DNA of 64,000 nucleotides from Prochlorococcus sp. AG-436-M02. Its GTDB lineage: Bacteria > Cyanobacteriota > Cyanobacteriia > PCC-6307 > Cyanobiaceae. Under the pieces are notes generated by a model. That model ran no database searches. It had not been told where the DNA came from and saw only the letters and a list, made by a program, of their open reading frames with translations. The stretch lies in NCBI GenBank assembly GCA_003212515.1, contig QCPL01000002.1, forward strand, positions 1 through 64,000. The letters run 5' to 3'. Below are positions 38,648-46,434 of the stretch, one piece after another. The position numbers were made by a program, and so were the translations under genes. Position 1 is the stretch's first letter. Each line of letters begins with the position of its first letter.

Positions 38648-39539
38648 TTAAGATTTAATTTTCTTTAGACTTAGATTAAAAACTCTAATTACTTCTTGAT
38701 CTTTTTCATTCAGAAGTGCTTCCTTAACTTTTTGCTTTTGGCTAATAGCATTTAATTTCATTAGAGAAAGTGCTGCTTGTTTTCTAATTAGTGGATTCTT
38801 TGCTTTTAATTTTTCTGCTAAAAGTTCAAAATTCCAATTTTCGTCAACTAGCAGTCCCATTAATTTAATAGCTTCTATTTGTACTTCATCTGATGAATCA
38901 TCGATTGAATTAGTAAGAATATCTTTTGCATCAGTATCATTCAATAATTGAATTTGCTCTCCAAGAGCTGCAATTGAAGATGCGCGAACTTTTTCGTTAT
39001 GTGAAAGTACGCCTCTTTTCAAAACCTTTGCGCCCTTCAATCCTATAAATGAAAGCGCCCAGCTTGCCAATCCACATTGCATTTCTGAACTGTTGGGATT
39101 AGCAAGTACATCAAGTAATTTTTCAGCAGCATCTTCTCCAAATATTGCTATTGCTCCTACTGCTGAGCCTTGAACAACAGGATCTTCATCAGTTAACAGA
39201 GCACTTAATAGATCAGGCAGAGCTGCTGGATCCCCTACTAGCTTAAGTGTTTTTGCAGCAGCCCTTCTTACAGTTACATTTTTACTATTTAATAAGGCTT
39301 CGCGAAGCTCAGGTAGGGCAGCCCCCCCCAATCATCCCAAGGCTTTCTGCAAAGGTTCTTCGTAAGAGACCTCTTTTGTCACCTAGCCCAGTAATAAGTT
39401 TTTTAATTAGATTTATATCTGCTTCGGGCTTTCCCCCTCCCTTTAGTGTTTCTTTTAATTCAGCAGCTAATTTTGCAGCTTCTTCTGAACTAAGAGCTGC
39501 ACCCTCTGTGAAAATAGTCCGCGGGGATTCTTCTTGCAA
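38648..39539 (-). pseudogene. mpeX: HEAT-repeat bilin lyase (MpeX / CpeF-MpeV type), interrupted by a one-base frameshift
   Basis: The two parts form one protein of about 296 residues. Part 1 (39539 down to the G-tract) reads EESPRTIFTEGAALSSEEAA and ends in SLGMIGG; part 2 continues AALPELREALLNSKNVTVRRA in the next frame, with five or more HEAT repeats to 38648. The frames meet at an eight-base tract (C8 at 39322-39329, G8 on the coding strand); seven bases would restore one continuous frame. Length and repeats fit the E/F-type lyases (MpeX of Prochlorococcus; CpeF/MpeV). No other defect is seen, so it may be a sequencing error, a slippery/phase-variable tract, or a recent inactivation. The start is a TTG at 39539. 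The symbol is tentative. Confidence 0.75.
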
Positions 39540-39618
39540 TTGTTTTTGGGAAGGAGGGAGTCAAGATAAAAACTTGATTTTAATTATATATTTATAACAG
39601 GCTTTCTTTTGATAACTG

Positions 39619-40953
39619 ATGAATCCAGGGCCTTTTGATAATCTTCCCCCTTTAACTAAGAGCGATGCTTTAAGAATTTTAAACACTCCTGTAAAAGAAT
39701 TAGCTTTATCAAGCGATTATTATAAAGCTGTTTTTCACCTTGCTAAATTCCAATGTCCTGAATCTGAAGAAGCTCTAATTAACTTAGTTAAATCTCACTC
39801 TAAAGAACCAGAAATTCTTCTTGCAAAGCGTAAAGCAATTGAAGTATTAGGCAGAATGAAATCTAAAAAAGCAATTCCTTATATAGGGAAGAATTTGCAA
39901 AGTGATGATCCTTATATTGTTGAAAACTCTGCTTTGGCATTGCAAGAAATTGGTTGCAAAAATATAAAATTTCAAAATATTATAGGATCATTGCTTGATA
40001 ATCCTAACCATAACCGTCGAGCCCTAATTCAAAGCTTGGCTAAGATGGGAGCAATTACAGAACTTTCAAAAATACAAAAAATTTGTTGTCAAGAAAATGT
40101 ATCTCCTGGAATAAAAGGAGCATCTATAGCAGCCATAAAGATTTTGACAGGTGAATTACATGATCGTAATATTTTAAGAGAATATTTAGATCTTGATAAT
40201 CAAAATAATAGACAATCTGCGGTACAAGATATTATTGATTGCAATTCATATGAGTTGTTAGGAGACGTTATTAATACACCTATATCTCCTTTCTTTAGAT
40301 TAAGAGCACTTGATTTAATTTGGCCTAAGATTGAGAGTAAAGTTCTAGAATTTAGTATTTTAGATGCTATAGATTTTGTTTTATTAGATGATCCTAGGAA
40401 GATAAGATTAATTGATAAGCAAACATCATTTGACGATTCTAAAACTTTAATTAATGAACTATTTAGTACAGATTTTAACCAATGTTATCTTTCATTAGCT
40501 AAACTTATAAAGACTTCACCGCATGATATATTGATGTCTGTAAAAGATAATTGGGATAGGTTTAAAAAAGATTATGGCGCAGTTTATTTTCTGGTGATTC
40601 TATTTAGGTATTTGAACGTACCTTTGCAAAACATTGAAAAATTAGGAATGAAATTAGTTAAACATTGCTTAGATGACTCTTGGCCTCCATATATGAAATT
40701 TAAATCTCAGGCTATTCTTTTATCATATAAACTTGATCTTAGTTTTTTTGAGAATCATATTATAACTTGGTTGGATGATGAATTAACCCCTAATTGGAAC
40801 TGCCGCTATGCAGCTTTACTTTGTCTTGATAATCTAATAGACAATAATCAATTCGCTTTAAACGTTGAAGAAATCTTGGCAGGAAAAAATGATTCTAATC
40901 AATTTGTTCGACTAAAAACAACTAATATATTGTCAAATTTGATAGCTAAGTAG
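39619..40953 (+). CDS. cpeY: Phycoerythrobilin lyase CpeY
   Basis: A 444-residue HEAT-repeat lyase. CpeY, with CpeZ, attaches phycoerythrobilin to the alpha-82-type cysteine of phycoerythrin, and that cysteine is the one CpeA here keeps. Repeats occur in the N-terminal half (KRKAIEVLGRMKSKKAIPYI, ENSALALQEIGC) and at the C-terminus (CRYAALLCLDNLIDNNQ). It lies on the plus strand between two minus-strand genes, so it needs its own promoter in the 79-bp gap at 39540-39618. It is convergent with cpeT, 5 bp apart. Confidence 0.9.
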   Translation: MNPGPFDNLPPLTKSDALRILNTPVKELALSSDYYKAVFHLAKFQCPESEEALINLVKSHSKEPEILLAKRKAIEVLGRMKSKKAIPYIGKNLQSDDPYIVENSALALQEIGCKNIKFQNIIGSLLDNPNHNRRALIQSLAKMGAITELSKIQKICCQENVSPGIKGASIAAIKILTGELHDRNILREYLDLDNQNNRQSAVQDIIDCNSYELLGDVINTPISPFFRLRALDLIWPKIESKVLEFSILDAIDFVLLDDPRKIRLIDKQTSFDDSKTLINELFSTDFNQCYLSLAKLIKTSPHDILMSVKDNWDRFKKDYGAVYFLVILFRYLNVPLQNIEKLGMKLVKHCLDDSWPPYMKFKSQAILLSYKLDLSFFENHIITWLDDELTPNWNCRYAALLCLDNLIDNNQFALNVEEILAGKNDSNQFVRLKTTNILSNLIAK

Positions 40954-40958
40954 TGGAT

Positions 40959-41546
40959 CTATTTAAGAGTTTCATATACTTTCTGGAATTCAAAGTACCC
41001 ATTTTCTGAGCCCCAGACTTTTTCTGCAGTTTTAATATCAATGCCTTCATCTATACTTATAAATTTGTTTTTGTCAAACTCAACCTTGCTTACAAGGTAA
41101 GTTTTCCTACCATCCCTTTCAACAATGTATTTATGATCTTGTTTTAACTCTCCTTTATATGAAGCTTTGCCAGATTTATAAAAAATCATTTCACAGTTTT
41201 CTCTTCTGGATAGGTTTTGTTCTTTTATTGTTGAGAGTATTTGTTCATCAAATCCAGAACCGGCAAATCTATATGCACTTTCTAGCTTGTAATTTTCCAT
41301 TATCAAATTATTCCCATCTATTTGAATTTTATTTACAGATTGACGATATGGGGACCATGGAGAATGTTCATAACTTTGTTCTGAGTAAATGCTTACTCCC
41401 TTTAGTAATGACCAAGGTAAAAGCCTAAAATAGATATTAATATGAGCATATAATTTAGGGTTTTTTTTAGCTTGTAATGTATTACTATACTTACCACAAA
41501 TTGTATTAATAAAGATTGATTTCTCTTGTAAGTAATATTCATTCAT
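40959..41546 (-). CDS. cpeT: T-type phycobilin lyase CpeT
   Basis: A 195-residue member of the CpeT/CpcT family, which attaches a bilin to the beta-153/165-type cysteine (Cys163 of the CpeB here). Family features are the RLLPWSLLKGVSIYSEQSY segment and YRQSVNKIQIDGNNLIMENY. The ATG at 41546 is preferred over an in-frame TTG at 41555 because the latter overlaps the end of cpeS too closely; the gap to cpeS is then 9 bp. Last gene of the minus-strand part of the cluster. Confidence 0.9.
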   Translation of the reverse strand: MNEYYLQEKSIFINTICGKYSNTLQAKKNPKLYAHINIYFRLLPWSLLKGVSIYSEQSYEHSPWSPYRQSVNKIQIDGNNLIMENYKLESAYRFAGSGFDEQILSTIKEQNLSRRENCEMIFYKSGKASYKGELKQDHKYIVERDGRKTYLVSKVEFDKNKFISIDEGIDIKTAEKVWGSENGYFEFQKVYETLK

Positions 41547-41555
41547 TTTATACAA

Positions 41556-42092
41556 TTATTGCTTTAATTTCCTTATTTCAGAGGCAAATGATGTTTGAAG
41601 AATTGCATTCATTTCTTTAGATTTGATTACAGAGGAACGGCACCTTACATTTTGATGAATAAACCAAATACGTTCTTCTGTACTTGTTTTCTCATAGGTA
41701 GTTAAAAAAATTATCGTGCCATCAGATAAAATCTGATAGCTTGATTTTGCTTCTCTTGCCTCTGTATACCCTTTACTTCTTAAAATGATTCCTGAATTAC
41801 TTGATTGTTTTATAGGAATTAATAAACTTTGGCCTCTTAGTTTATCTTTTATCTCTCCAGTTTCTTCCCAGTTCGAATGTCCCTCCCACTCTATTTCGAA
41901 AGGCGAAACTGCTTGATCTTCTGAATATCCAGTCGAAGTTATAAAATCTCGGAATTTCGGGTCATTTTGGCTTATAAGCTTAATTTTAATGTCACTAACT
42001 ATTTCCTCGAAGTGTTTGAAAGCCAATGAGTGGCCACTCCTCATTGAGCTCCATTCACCTAGACTTTTTCTTACAAATTCCTCAATCTCCAT
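41556..42092 (-). CDS. cpeS: S-type phycobilin lyase CpeS
   Basis: A 178-residue lipocalin-fold lyase of the CpcS/CpeS family. CpeS attaches phycoerythrobilin to the beta-82-type cysteine of phycoerythrin. The N-terminal MEIEEFVRKSLGEWSSMRSG and the C-terminal ERIWFIHQNVRCRSSVI match the family. The central Trp-rich stretch (IEWEGHSNWEETGE) lies in the beta-barrel. It is co-directional with the 54-aa protein upstream (13-bp gap) and cpeT downstream. Confidence 0.92.
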   Translation of the reverse strand: MEIEEFVRKSLGEWSSMRSGHSLAFKHFEEIVSDIKIKLISQNDPKFRDFITSTGYSEDQAVSPFEIEWEGHSNWEETGEIKDKLRGQSLLIPIKQSSNSGIILRSKGYTEAREAKSSYQILSDGTIIFLTTYEKTSTEERIWFIHQNVRCRSSVIKSKEMNAILQTSFASEIRKLKQ

Positions 42093-42105
42093 TTGGAGCC
42101 TTAGA

Positions 42106-42270
42106 TTATTCTTCTGAATCTAAGTCGGATTGATTGACGCTACCATTCTGAATCATCCTTACCATTGAGTCGACCATCATTGACATAGCCATTGGGACCT
42201 TCTTCCCAGAAGGAGTTTCCGAAGATTGATTCCCAGGCCTTTGATTTGAAGATGGTTTTTTAATCGTCAT
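42106..42270 (-). CDS. 54-residue conserved-position protein between ppeC and cpeS
   Basis: ATG at 42270 directly abuts the ppeC stop (42271), and the stop is 13 bp before cpeS. The product is hydrophilic at the N-terminus (MTIKKPSSNQRPGNQSSETP), then Met-rich (VPMAMSMMVDSMVRMIQNG) and acidic at the end (DLDSEE). There is no Cys and no clear membrane helix. Tight spacing with both neighbours strongly suggests it is translated with the phycoerythrin lyase and linker genes. I do not recognise a family; a role in phycoerythrin assembly is inferred from position only. Confidence 0.65.
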   Translation of the reverse strand: MTIKKPSSNQRPGNQSSETPSGKKVPMAMSMMVDSMVRMIQNGSVNQSDLDSEE

Positions 42271-43083
42271 TTAATTTTCAAGCCCTTCTTGATAAATTAC
42301 GTTATCACTAGTTGCAGTGCCCTTCCTAAAGTTTGCTGTATTGATAAAGCTTGATGTAGTTGCCCCGCAAGGCGAATTCCAAAATCTTTGGAATGGGACT
42401 ATATCTTCTCCAAAGACTTCTTCATACTCTAAGGAATCAACCAAAGAATCAACATGCCCAGCGAAACCTTGTTCCGTAATAAGCCGGATATTATCTTGCA
42501 GCTCTTTTTGCTTAATTAATGGGCGTCCTAAGAGATGCATGAAATTCAGTTCTATACATTTTTTCTGAGAGACAGTTTCAACAAAATGATGTCGATAGAA
42601 ATCTGACTTACTTATTTCTCGAATAAATTCTCTAATGGGAATATCGCCATTCCTTAATCTTCTTTCTATTTCAAAAGAGCATTCGCTTGCCATAGGACGT
42701 AAATTCCCAAAAACTTGTTTATATGCAGCATTTATGGCCACCAATAGAGAATCGTCGCAATGAGGCTGAAACCTTTGGTAAGTAAATAACTCTCTGGAAT
42801 TAGTTGTAAGCTTCATTCCCATTACATTTTTGTAATTTAAATATTTTTCTTTTTTAAATGCTGAACTGATTCTCAACATATTTTCATTTGTTATTTCTTT
42901 AGGCTTAGTTTTTGAATTTATTGTAAATAGATTAATCTGGCCAGGCATAGATATACTTCTACAATGCATAATATATGTAATTAGTCTGCTTCCTGCTATT
43001 CGTTGTTTGCCATAAGCTATATAAGGTGTTTGAGCAATCTCTGAGAGCTTAATTTCTAGGCGATGTTTTAATGCTAGATTCAT
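42271..43083 (-). CDS. ppeC: Phycoerythrin-associated linker polypeptide PpeC
   Basis: A 270-residue linker. The phycobilisome linker domain occupies about residues 108-240 (DDSLLVAINAAYKQVFGN, REFIREISKSDFYRHHFVE, LNFMHLLGRPLIKQKELQ, VDSLEYEEVFGEDIVPFQR). The first 100 residues are basic and not linker-like, which might serve to hold phycoerythrin at the thylakoid surface, as proposed for Prochlorococcus; that part is inference. First gene of a minus-strand unit ppeC - 54-aa gene - cpeS - cpeT, whose promoter must lie in 43084-43260. Confidence 0.92.
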   Translation of the reverse strand: MNLALKHRLEIKLSEIAQTPYIAYGKQRIAGSRLITYIMHCRSISMPGQINLFTINSKTKPKEITNENMLRISSAFKKEKYLNYKNVMGMKLTTNSRELFTYQRFQPHCDDSLLVAINAAYKQVFGNLRPMASECSFEIERRLRNGDIPIREFIREISKSDFYRHHFVETVSQKKCIELNFMHLLGRPLIKQKELQDNIRLITEQGFAGHVDSLVDSLEYEEVFGEDIVPFQRFWNSPCGATTSSFINTANFRKGTATSDNVIYQEGLEN

Positions 43084-43570
43084 TTTTTAGTTTTTTCATA
43101 ATTTCTTCCTAGAGAAGATCTTATGAAATTTCTTTATTTCACATCCTATTATTGCGGCAGATTTCCATTATTATATTATTATTGAAATTAAAATTATAAT
43201 AGCTCTGATTGAATAGAAAATATAATTAGGAAGCGTATCAACTAGATGCAATAATTTTCTGATATGACTATTGCTAATACTGTCGATGCTTTTAATTACT
43301 TGACGATGGCCTCAAATGCTTACATTTTTTCTAATAAGCTTGTAAAAAGGTTGTTTAAAGAAACCTTGCTATGAAAACCATGCTATTTCTCTTTTTATTG
43401 GAAATAGCTTCTAATTGTTTCCAAATATCAATACAACAATTAAATTTGCCCTTTACTTGATTTGCGCATTATGAGAGCTCTATAGTTGTTTTTATATATT
43501 AAACTCTTTTCTAAACATTAATTGATTTACTCCAGGTACCGAAGATGAAAAGTGACCGAGGGATTTAAAA
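43084..43570. other. AT-rich gene-poor gap upstream of ppeC
   Basis: This 487-bp stretch separates ppeC from the TVP38-type gene and must hold the divergent promoters. It contains a candidate 36-codon gene (43264-43374) and an 8-bp hairpin (43382-43389 with 43401-43408). There are runs of TTAT near 43165. I see no RNA family that I can name. Confidence 0.6.
43264..43374 (+). CDS. Candidate 36-residue protein
   Basis: ATG at 43264 to TGA at 43374 encodes MTIANTVDAFNYLTMASNAY followed by IFSNKLVKRLFKETLL. Composition is protein-like and amphipathic, and it is the longest ATG-initiated frame I found in this gap. A possible stem (43382-43408) lies just downstream. Nothing else supports expression, so this is a weak call. 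Confidence 0.3.
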   Translation: MTIANTVDAFNYLTMASNAYIFSNKLVKRLFKETLL

Positions 43571-44209
43571 ATGAAGAAGTTTCGTAAATTTCTTTCTATT
43601 ACTTTAATAGTCGGATTAGTAGTTTTATTAGTATCCCTTATCCAGACATATGGGATTGATCCTCTTCGTAGTGCTGTTGAAGAAATGGGCATCTGGGCCC
43701 CTTTTGGAATACTTATGCTTAGAGGGATTAGCGTAATTCTTCCTGCTTTACCAAGTTCTGTATATTCTCTTTTAGCAGGCTCTTTGCTTGGATTTAAAAC
43801 AGGATATTTAACAATTGTTTTATCAGACCTGATTTTTTGCCAAATGGCATTTTTTATAGCCAGAAAATTTGGCCGGGGACCTGTCAGAAGTTTGGTTGGA
43901 GTTAAGGCAATGAGGCGAATAGAAGGTTTTAACCAAAATCAATTAGAAGGCAATTTCTTCTTAATGACGGGACTTTTAATGACAGGACTTTTTGATTTCC
44001 TTAGCTATGCCTTAGGCATTGGAGGGACTCGCTGGAGACTTTTCACTCCCGCTTTAATTATTAGCCTATTAATTAGTGATTCTATTATTGTTGCTGTAGG
44101 TGCTGGCGTGAGCCAGGGCGCTGGTTTGATGCTTGGAGCTGCCTTACTTGGTATGTTCGCTCTCGCAACTATCACTGGTTTTAATAAAAACAAGAAATCT
44201 ACTGTCTGA
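43571..44209 (+). CDS. TVP38/TMEM64 (DedA-like, SNARE-associated domain) membrane protein
   Basis: A 212-residue inner-membrane protein with four to five hydrophobic segments. The family core is ISVILPALPSSVYSLLAGSL, then FKTGYLTIVLSDLIFCQMAF, FFIARKFGRGPVRSL and a C-terminal pair of helices. TVP38/DedA-like proteins are linked to lipid scrambling and membrane homeostasis. The short N-terminal helix (ITLIVGLVVLLVSLIQ) acts as an anchor. The substrate is not known. Confidence 0.85.
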   Translation: MKKFRKFLSITLIVGLVVLLVSLIQTYGIDPLRSAVEEMGIWAPFGILMLRGISVILPALPSSVYSLLAGSLLGFKTGYLTIVLSDLIFCQMAFFIARKFGRGPVRSLVGVKAMRRIEGFNQNQLEGNFFLMTGLLMTGLFDFLSYALGIGGTRWRLFTPALIISLLISDSIIVAVGAGVSQGAGLMLGAALLGMFALATITGFNKNKKSTV

Positions 44210-44470
44210 TTAATGAATATTTGTTAGTTATAGGAAAATTTCATGTCATATTTTTCTTGATTTTCTATGTAGTTTTACTTTAGATAGAAGTACTGGATTT
44301 ATTTAACTTTAGTAGATTATATTATCTTCATTGGATTAAACCCTTACTTTACTAATCCTAATAAGTTTAATTTGAAAAGCAGTGAAGGTTTTAAAAGCTG
44401 AGATAAAGGAGTCTTTAAATAATTATTTGAATGATAGATTAATTTTCTAGCTATATTGGTGGATTTTTTA

Positions 44471-44692
44471 TTACTCTAGCTGCAAAAGTCTTAAACGAAA
44501 TTTTGCAACACTTTTTGCTTGAGCAGGGGAGTGTTTTATAAAGGGATGTTCTTTATTATCTTGAAGTATCTTATCTATCTTTTGTTCATTCGATAAGACA
44601 TTTTCTTTATTAAAATTATGTTTTTTCCAAGCTTCATCAAAAATCATAGCAAAGCTATCTGCATTGTTATAGGCATTACTATGATCTTGCAT
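44471..44692 (-). CDS. Small hypothetical protein, 73 residues
   Basis: A hydrophilic 73-residue protein (MQDHSNAYNNADSFAMIFDE, then AWKKHNFNKENVLSNEQKID) with a basic C-terminus (SVAKFRLRLLQLE). No cysteines or hydrophobic helix. It looks coding by composition and stands alone between the TVP38-like gene and tRNA-Phe. I recognise no family. Confidence 0.5.
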   Translation of the reverse strand: MQDHSNAYNNADSFAMIFDEAWKKHNFNKENVLSNEQKIDKILQDNKEHPFIKHSPAQAKSVAKFRLRLLQLE

Positions 44693-44757
44693 TAAATTAA
44701 GAATCTTTTTAAGAGGATAACATTAGATTATCAAATCCAATCTATTCAAATATTAAT

Positions 44758-44826
44758 ATGAAAATAAATATTTTGCTTAAGGCTTTAGTAGGGTGGTTTT
44801 TAAGTGCTTATTTTTATAAACGTTGA
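44758..44826 (+). CDS. Candidate 22-residue hydrophobic peptide
   Basis: ATG at 44758 encodes MKINILLKALVGWFLSAYFY plus KR before TGA. It resembles a single membrane helix with a basic end. It is too short to be certain and no supporting signal was found. Confidence 0.2.
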   Translation: MKINILLKALVGWFLSAYFYKR

Positions 44827-44848
44827 TTAATCTAGAAACATTCAATTT

Positions 44849-44926
44849 ATGGATCGAGATCTAGCTTGGCTCCAATTAAAAAATCTTTCACTAGAAGCCC
44901 TTTTTTATTTAAATAATAATTATTAG
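44849..44926 (+). CDS. Candidate 25-residue peptide
   Basis: ATG at 44849 encodes MDRDLAWLQLKNLSLEALFY followed by LNNNY and TAG. The amphipathic, Leu-spaced pattern looks protein-like, and it lies 22 bp after the preceding small frame. Very short, so this is only a candidate. Confidence 0.3.
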   Translation: MDRDLAWLQLKNLSLEALFYLNNNY

Positions 44927-44991
44927 GACATCAGTTGGAGGATTTTTTTTGATTTTTTAGCGACCTCATTTACTTCAACTTCCAATAATGG

Positions 44992-45064
44992 TGCCAGGAC
45001 GCAGATTTGAACTGCGGACACGGCGATTTTCAGTCGCCTGCTCTACCAACTGAGCTATCCCGGC
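44992..45064 (-). tRNA. tRNA-Phe (GAA)
   Basis: The 73-nt cloverleaf on the reverse strand has acceptor GCCGGGA pairing with TCCTGGC (one G-U), D-arm GCTCAGTTGGTAGAGC, anticodon stem GGCGA/TCGCC around loop CTGAAAA (anticodon GAA), and T-arm with GTTCAAATC. Discriminator A; CCA not encoded. Confidence 0.97.
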
Positions 45065-45196
45065 TTTTAACGCTACTAAAACAAATAGCATCTATTATCT
45101 TATATCAACGCTATTTACTATTTGGCAATTTCTTTGATTTCTGAATCGAGGATTAATGAAATCAGGATTGACTGAATTGGATTAATAGTGAATGAA

Positions 45197-46414
45197 TTAT
45201 CCAACGAGGGCTTCTAAAGCAAGTCTAGCAACTCCTTCAGCAGCTTGATTTGAGCAGGTTTTGATTGGAATCCCTATTAGTCTTTCTCTAATTCTTCTCC
45301 ATTGTGGATTCCTCGCTCCACCTCCAATAGTGATGATTTTTTTTGGAATTTCAATATTCAAAGATTTGAATTTTTCCCAACCCTGGGCTTCGATTCGAGA
45401 TAGTCCTTCAAGTAGACCATGTAGGTATAAAGAATCACTAACGGGTCTTGGCTCAAGGATGGGCTCTAAGTCCGGATCATAAATAGGAAATCTTTCGCCT
45501 TGAAATGCAAGAGGTCGCAGCATTAGACCACTGTCTGATTCAGGATCAATTTGCCTGCTGAGCTCAGTTAAGTAATTGTCATTGAAGAATTTTTTTAGAA
45601 CAGCACAGCCTGCATTAGAAGCACCTCCGCATAGCCAGCGATCCCCAATGCGATGATTTGTAATGCCTAAGTAATTTATTGGTCCTTTTGTAAAAGTTTT
45701 AATCACGATAGTGCTACCTAAAACAGCAACTCCGGCAGATTTATCGGCACCTGTTGCAAGTACACATGCATTCGAGTCAGTAGTACCAGCAATAATTCTA
45801 AGATCTTTGGGAAGATTTAATTCTTCTGCCCTACTAGGGTCAATTTTCCCAAATGATTGGCCGCTGGGAAGAATCTTTGGCAGGGCTTTAAACCAGCTCA
45901 GCTTTTCAATTTCTTTAGGCCATGCTCTTTCTACAATGTTCCATCCAAGTTTGATATTGTTTCCTTCTTCTCCGAATGTCCAATCATTCAATAACCAACC
46001 ACTAATCCAGTCTGCTTGATGTCTTAGAAGTATGTTTGATCCAAATTTATTAATTAATTTTGATGCACGGCCAAAACTACTTGAATTGGATGGGATTCTA
46101 TATTTTTCGAGAAAAGCTCTTTGTTCGTTGATGCATGTGCTGAAGTAAGGCAAGGCATCCCCAAGTGGCGAACCACTGTAATCACAGCACATTAATGTCC
46201 CAGAAGTTCCATCAATTGAACATGCGATTATCCTTTCTTTCTTCTCAGAAGGTATATTTTTTATAAGCTTGCTGCAAATATTTTTCCAATCTTCACATTT
46301 TTGCAATCCTATTGAATATTCACTGGATGAGAAATGTACAAGCTCATAATTCATATTAATCAAAGCTATTCGAACACCACTTGTGCCAAGATCTATCCCA
46401 AGTGCTAAGGGTTT
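45197..46414 (-). CDS. FGGY-family carbohydrate kinase, start codon unresolved
   Basis: A roughly 405-residue sugar kinase. The first phosphate-binding loop is LALGIDLGTSGVRIAL, followed by CSIDGTSGTLMCCD, AGTTDSNACVLATGA (adenosine region) and ITIGGGARNPQWRRIRERL near the C-terminus. The first canonical start (TTG 46363) lies downstream of the LGIDLGTSGVR loop, so the true start must be upstream; yet the frame has no ATG, GTG or TTG back to a TGA at 46469-46471. An eight-base A-tract (46412-46419) sits at the boundary. The 5' end shown marks where family similarity begins. Sugar substrate unknown. Confidence 0.82.
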   Translation of the reverse strand, partial: KPLALGIDLGTSGVRIALINMNYELVHFSSSEYSIGLQKCEDWKNICSKLIKNIPSEKKERIIACSIDGTSGTLMCCDYSGSPLGDALPYFSTCINEQRAFLEKYRIPSNSSSFGRASKLINKFGSNILLRHQADWISGWLLNDWTFGEEGNNIKLGWNIVERAWPKEIEKLSWFKALPKILPSGQSFGKIDPSRAEELNLPKDLRIIAGTTDSNACVLATGADKSAGVAVLGSTIVIKTFTKGPINYLGITNHRIGDRWLCGGASNAGCAVLKKFFNDNYLTELSRQIDPESDSGLMLRPLAFQGERFPIYDPDLEPILEPRPVSDSLYLHGLLEGLSRIEAQGWEKFKSLNIEIPKKIITIGGGARNPQWRRIRERLIGIPIKTCSNQAAEGVARLALEALVG

Positions 46415-46434
46415 TTTTTGTGTTGATTCTATTT

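Noticed and set aside
43121-43240. Short frames and TTAT-repeats in the ppeC upstream gap as genes or a repeat array
   Set aside because: The frames are 20-26 codons of low complexity, and the repeats are only local AT bias.
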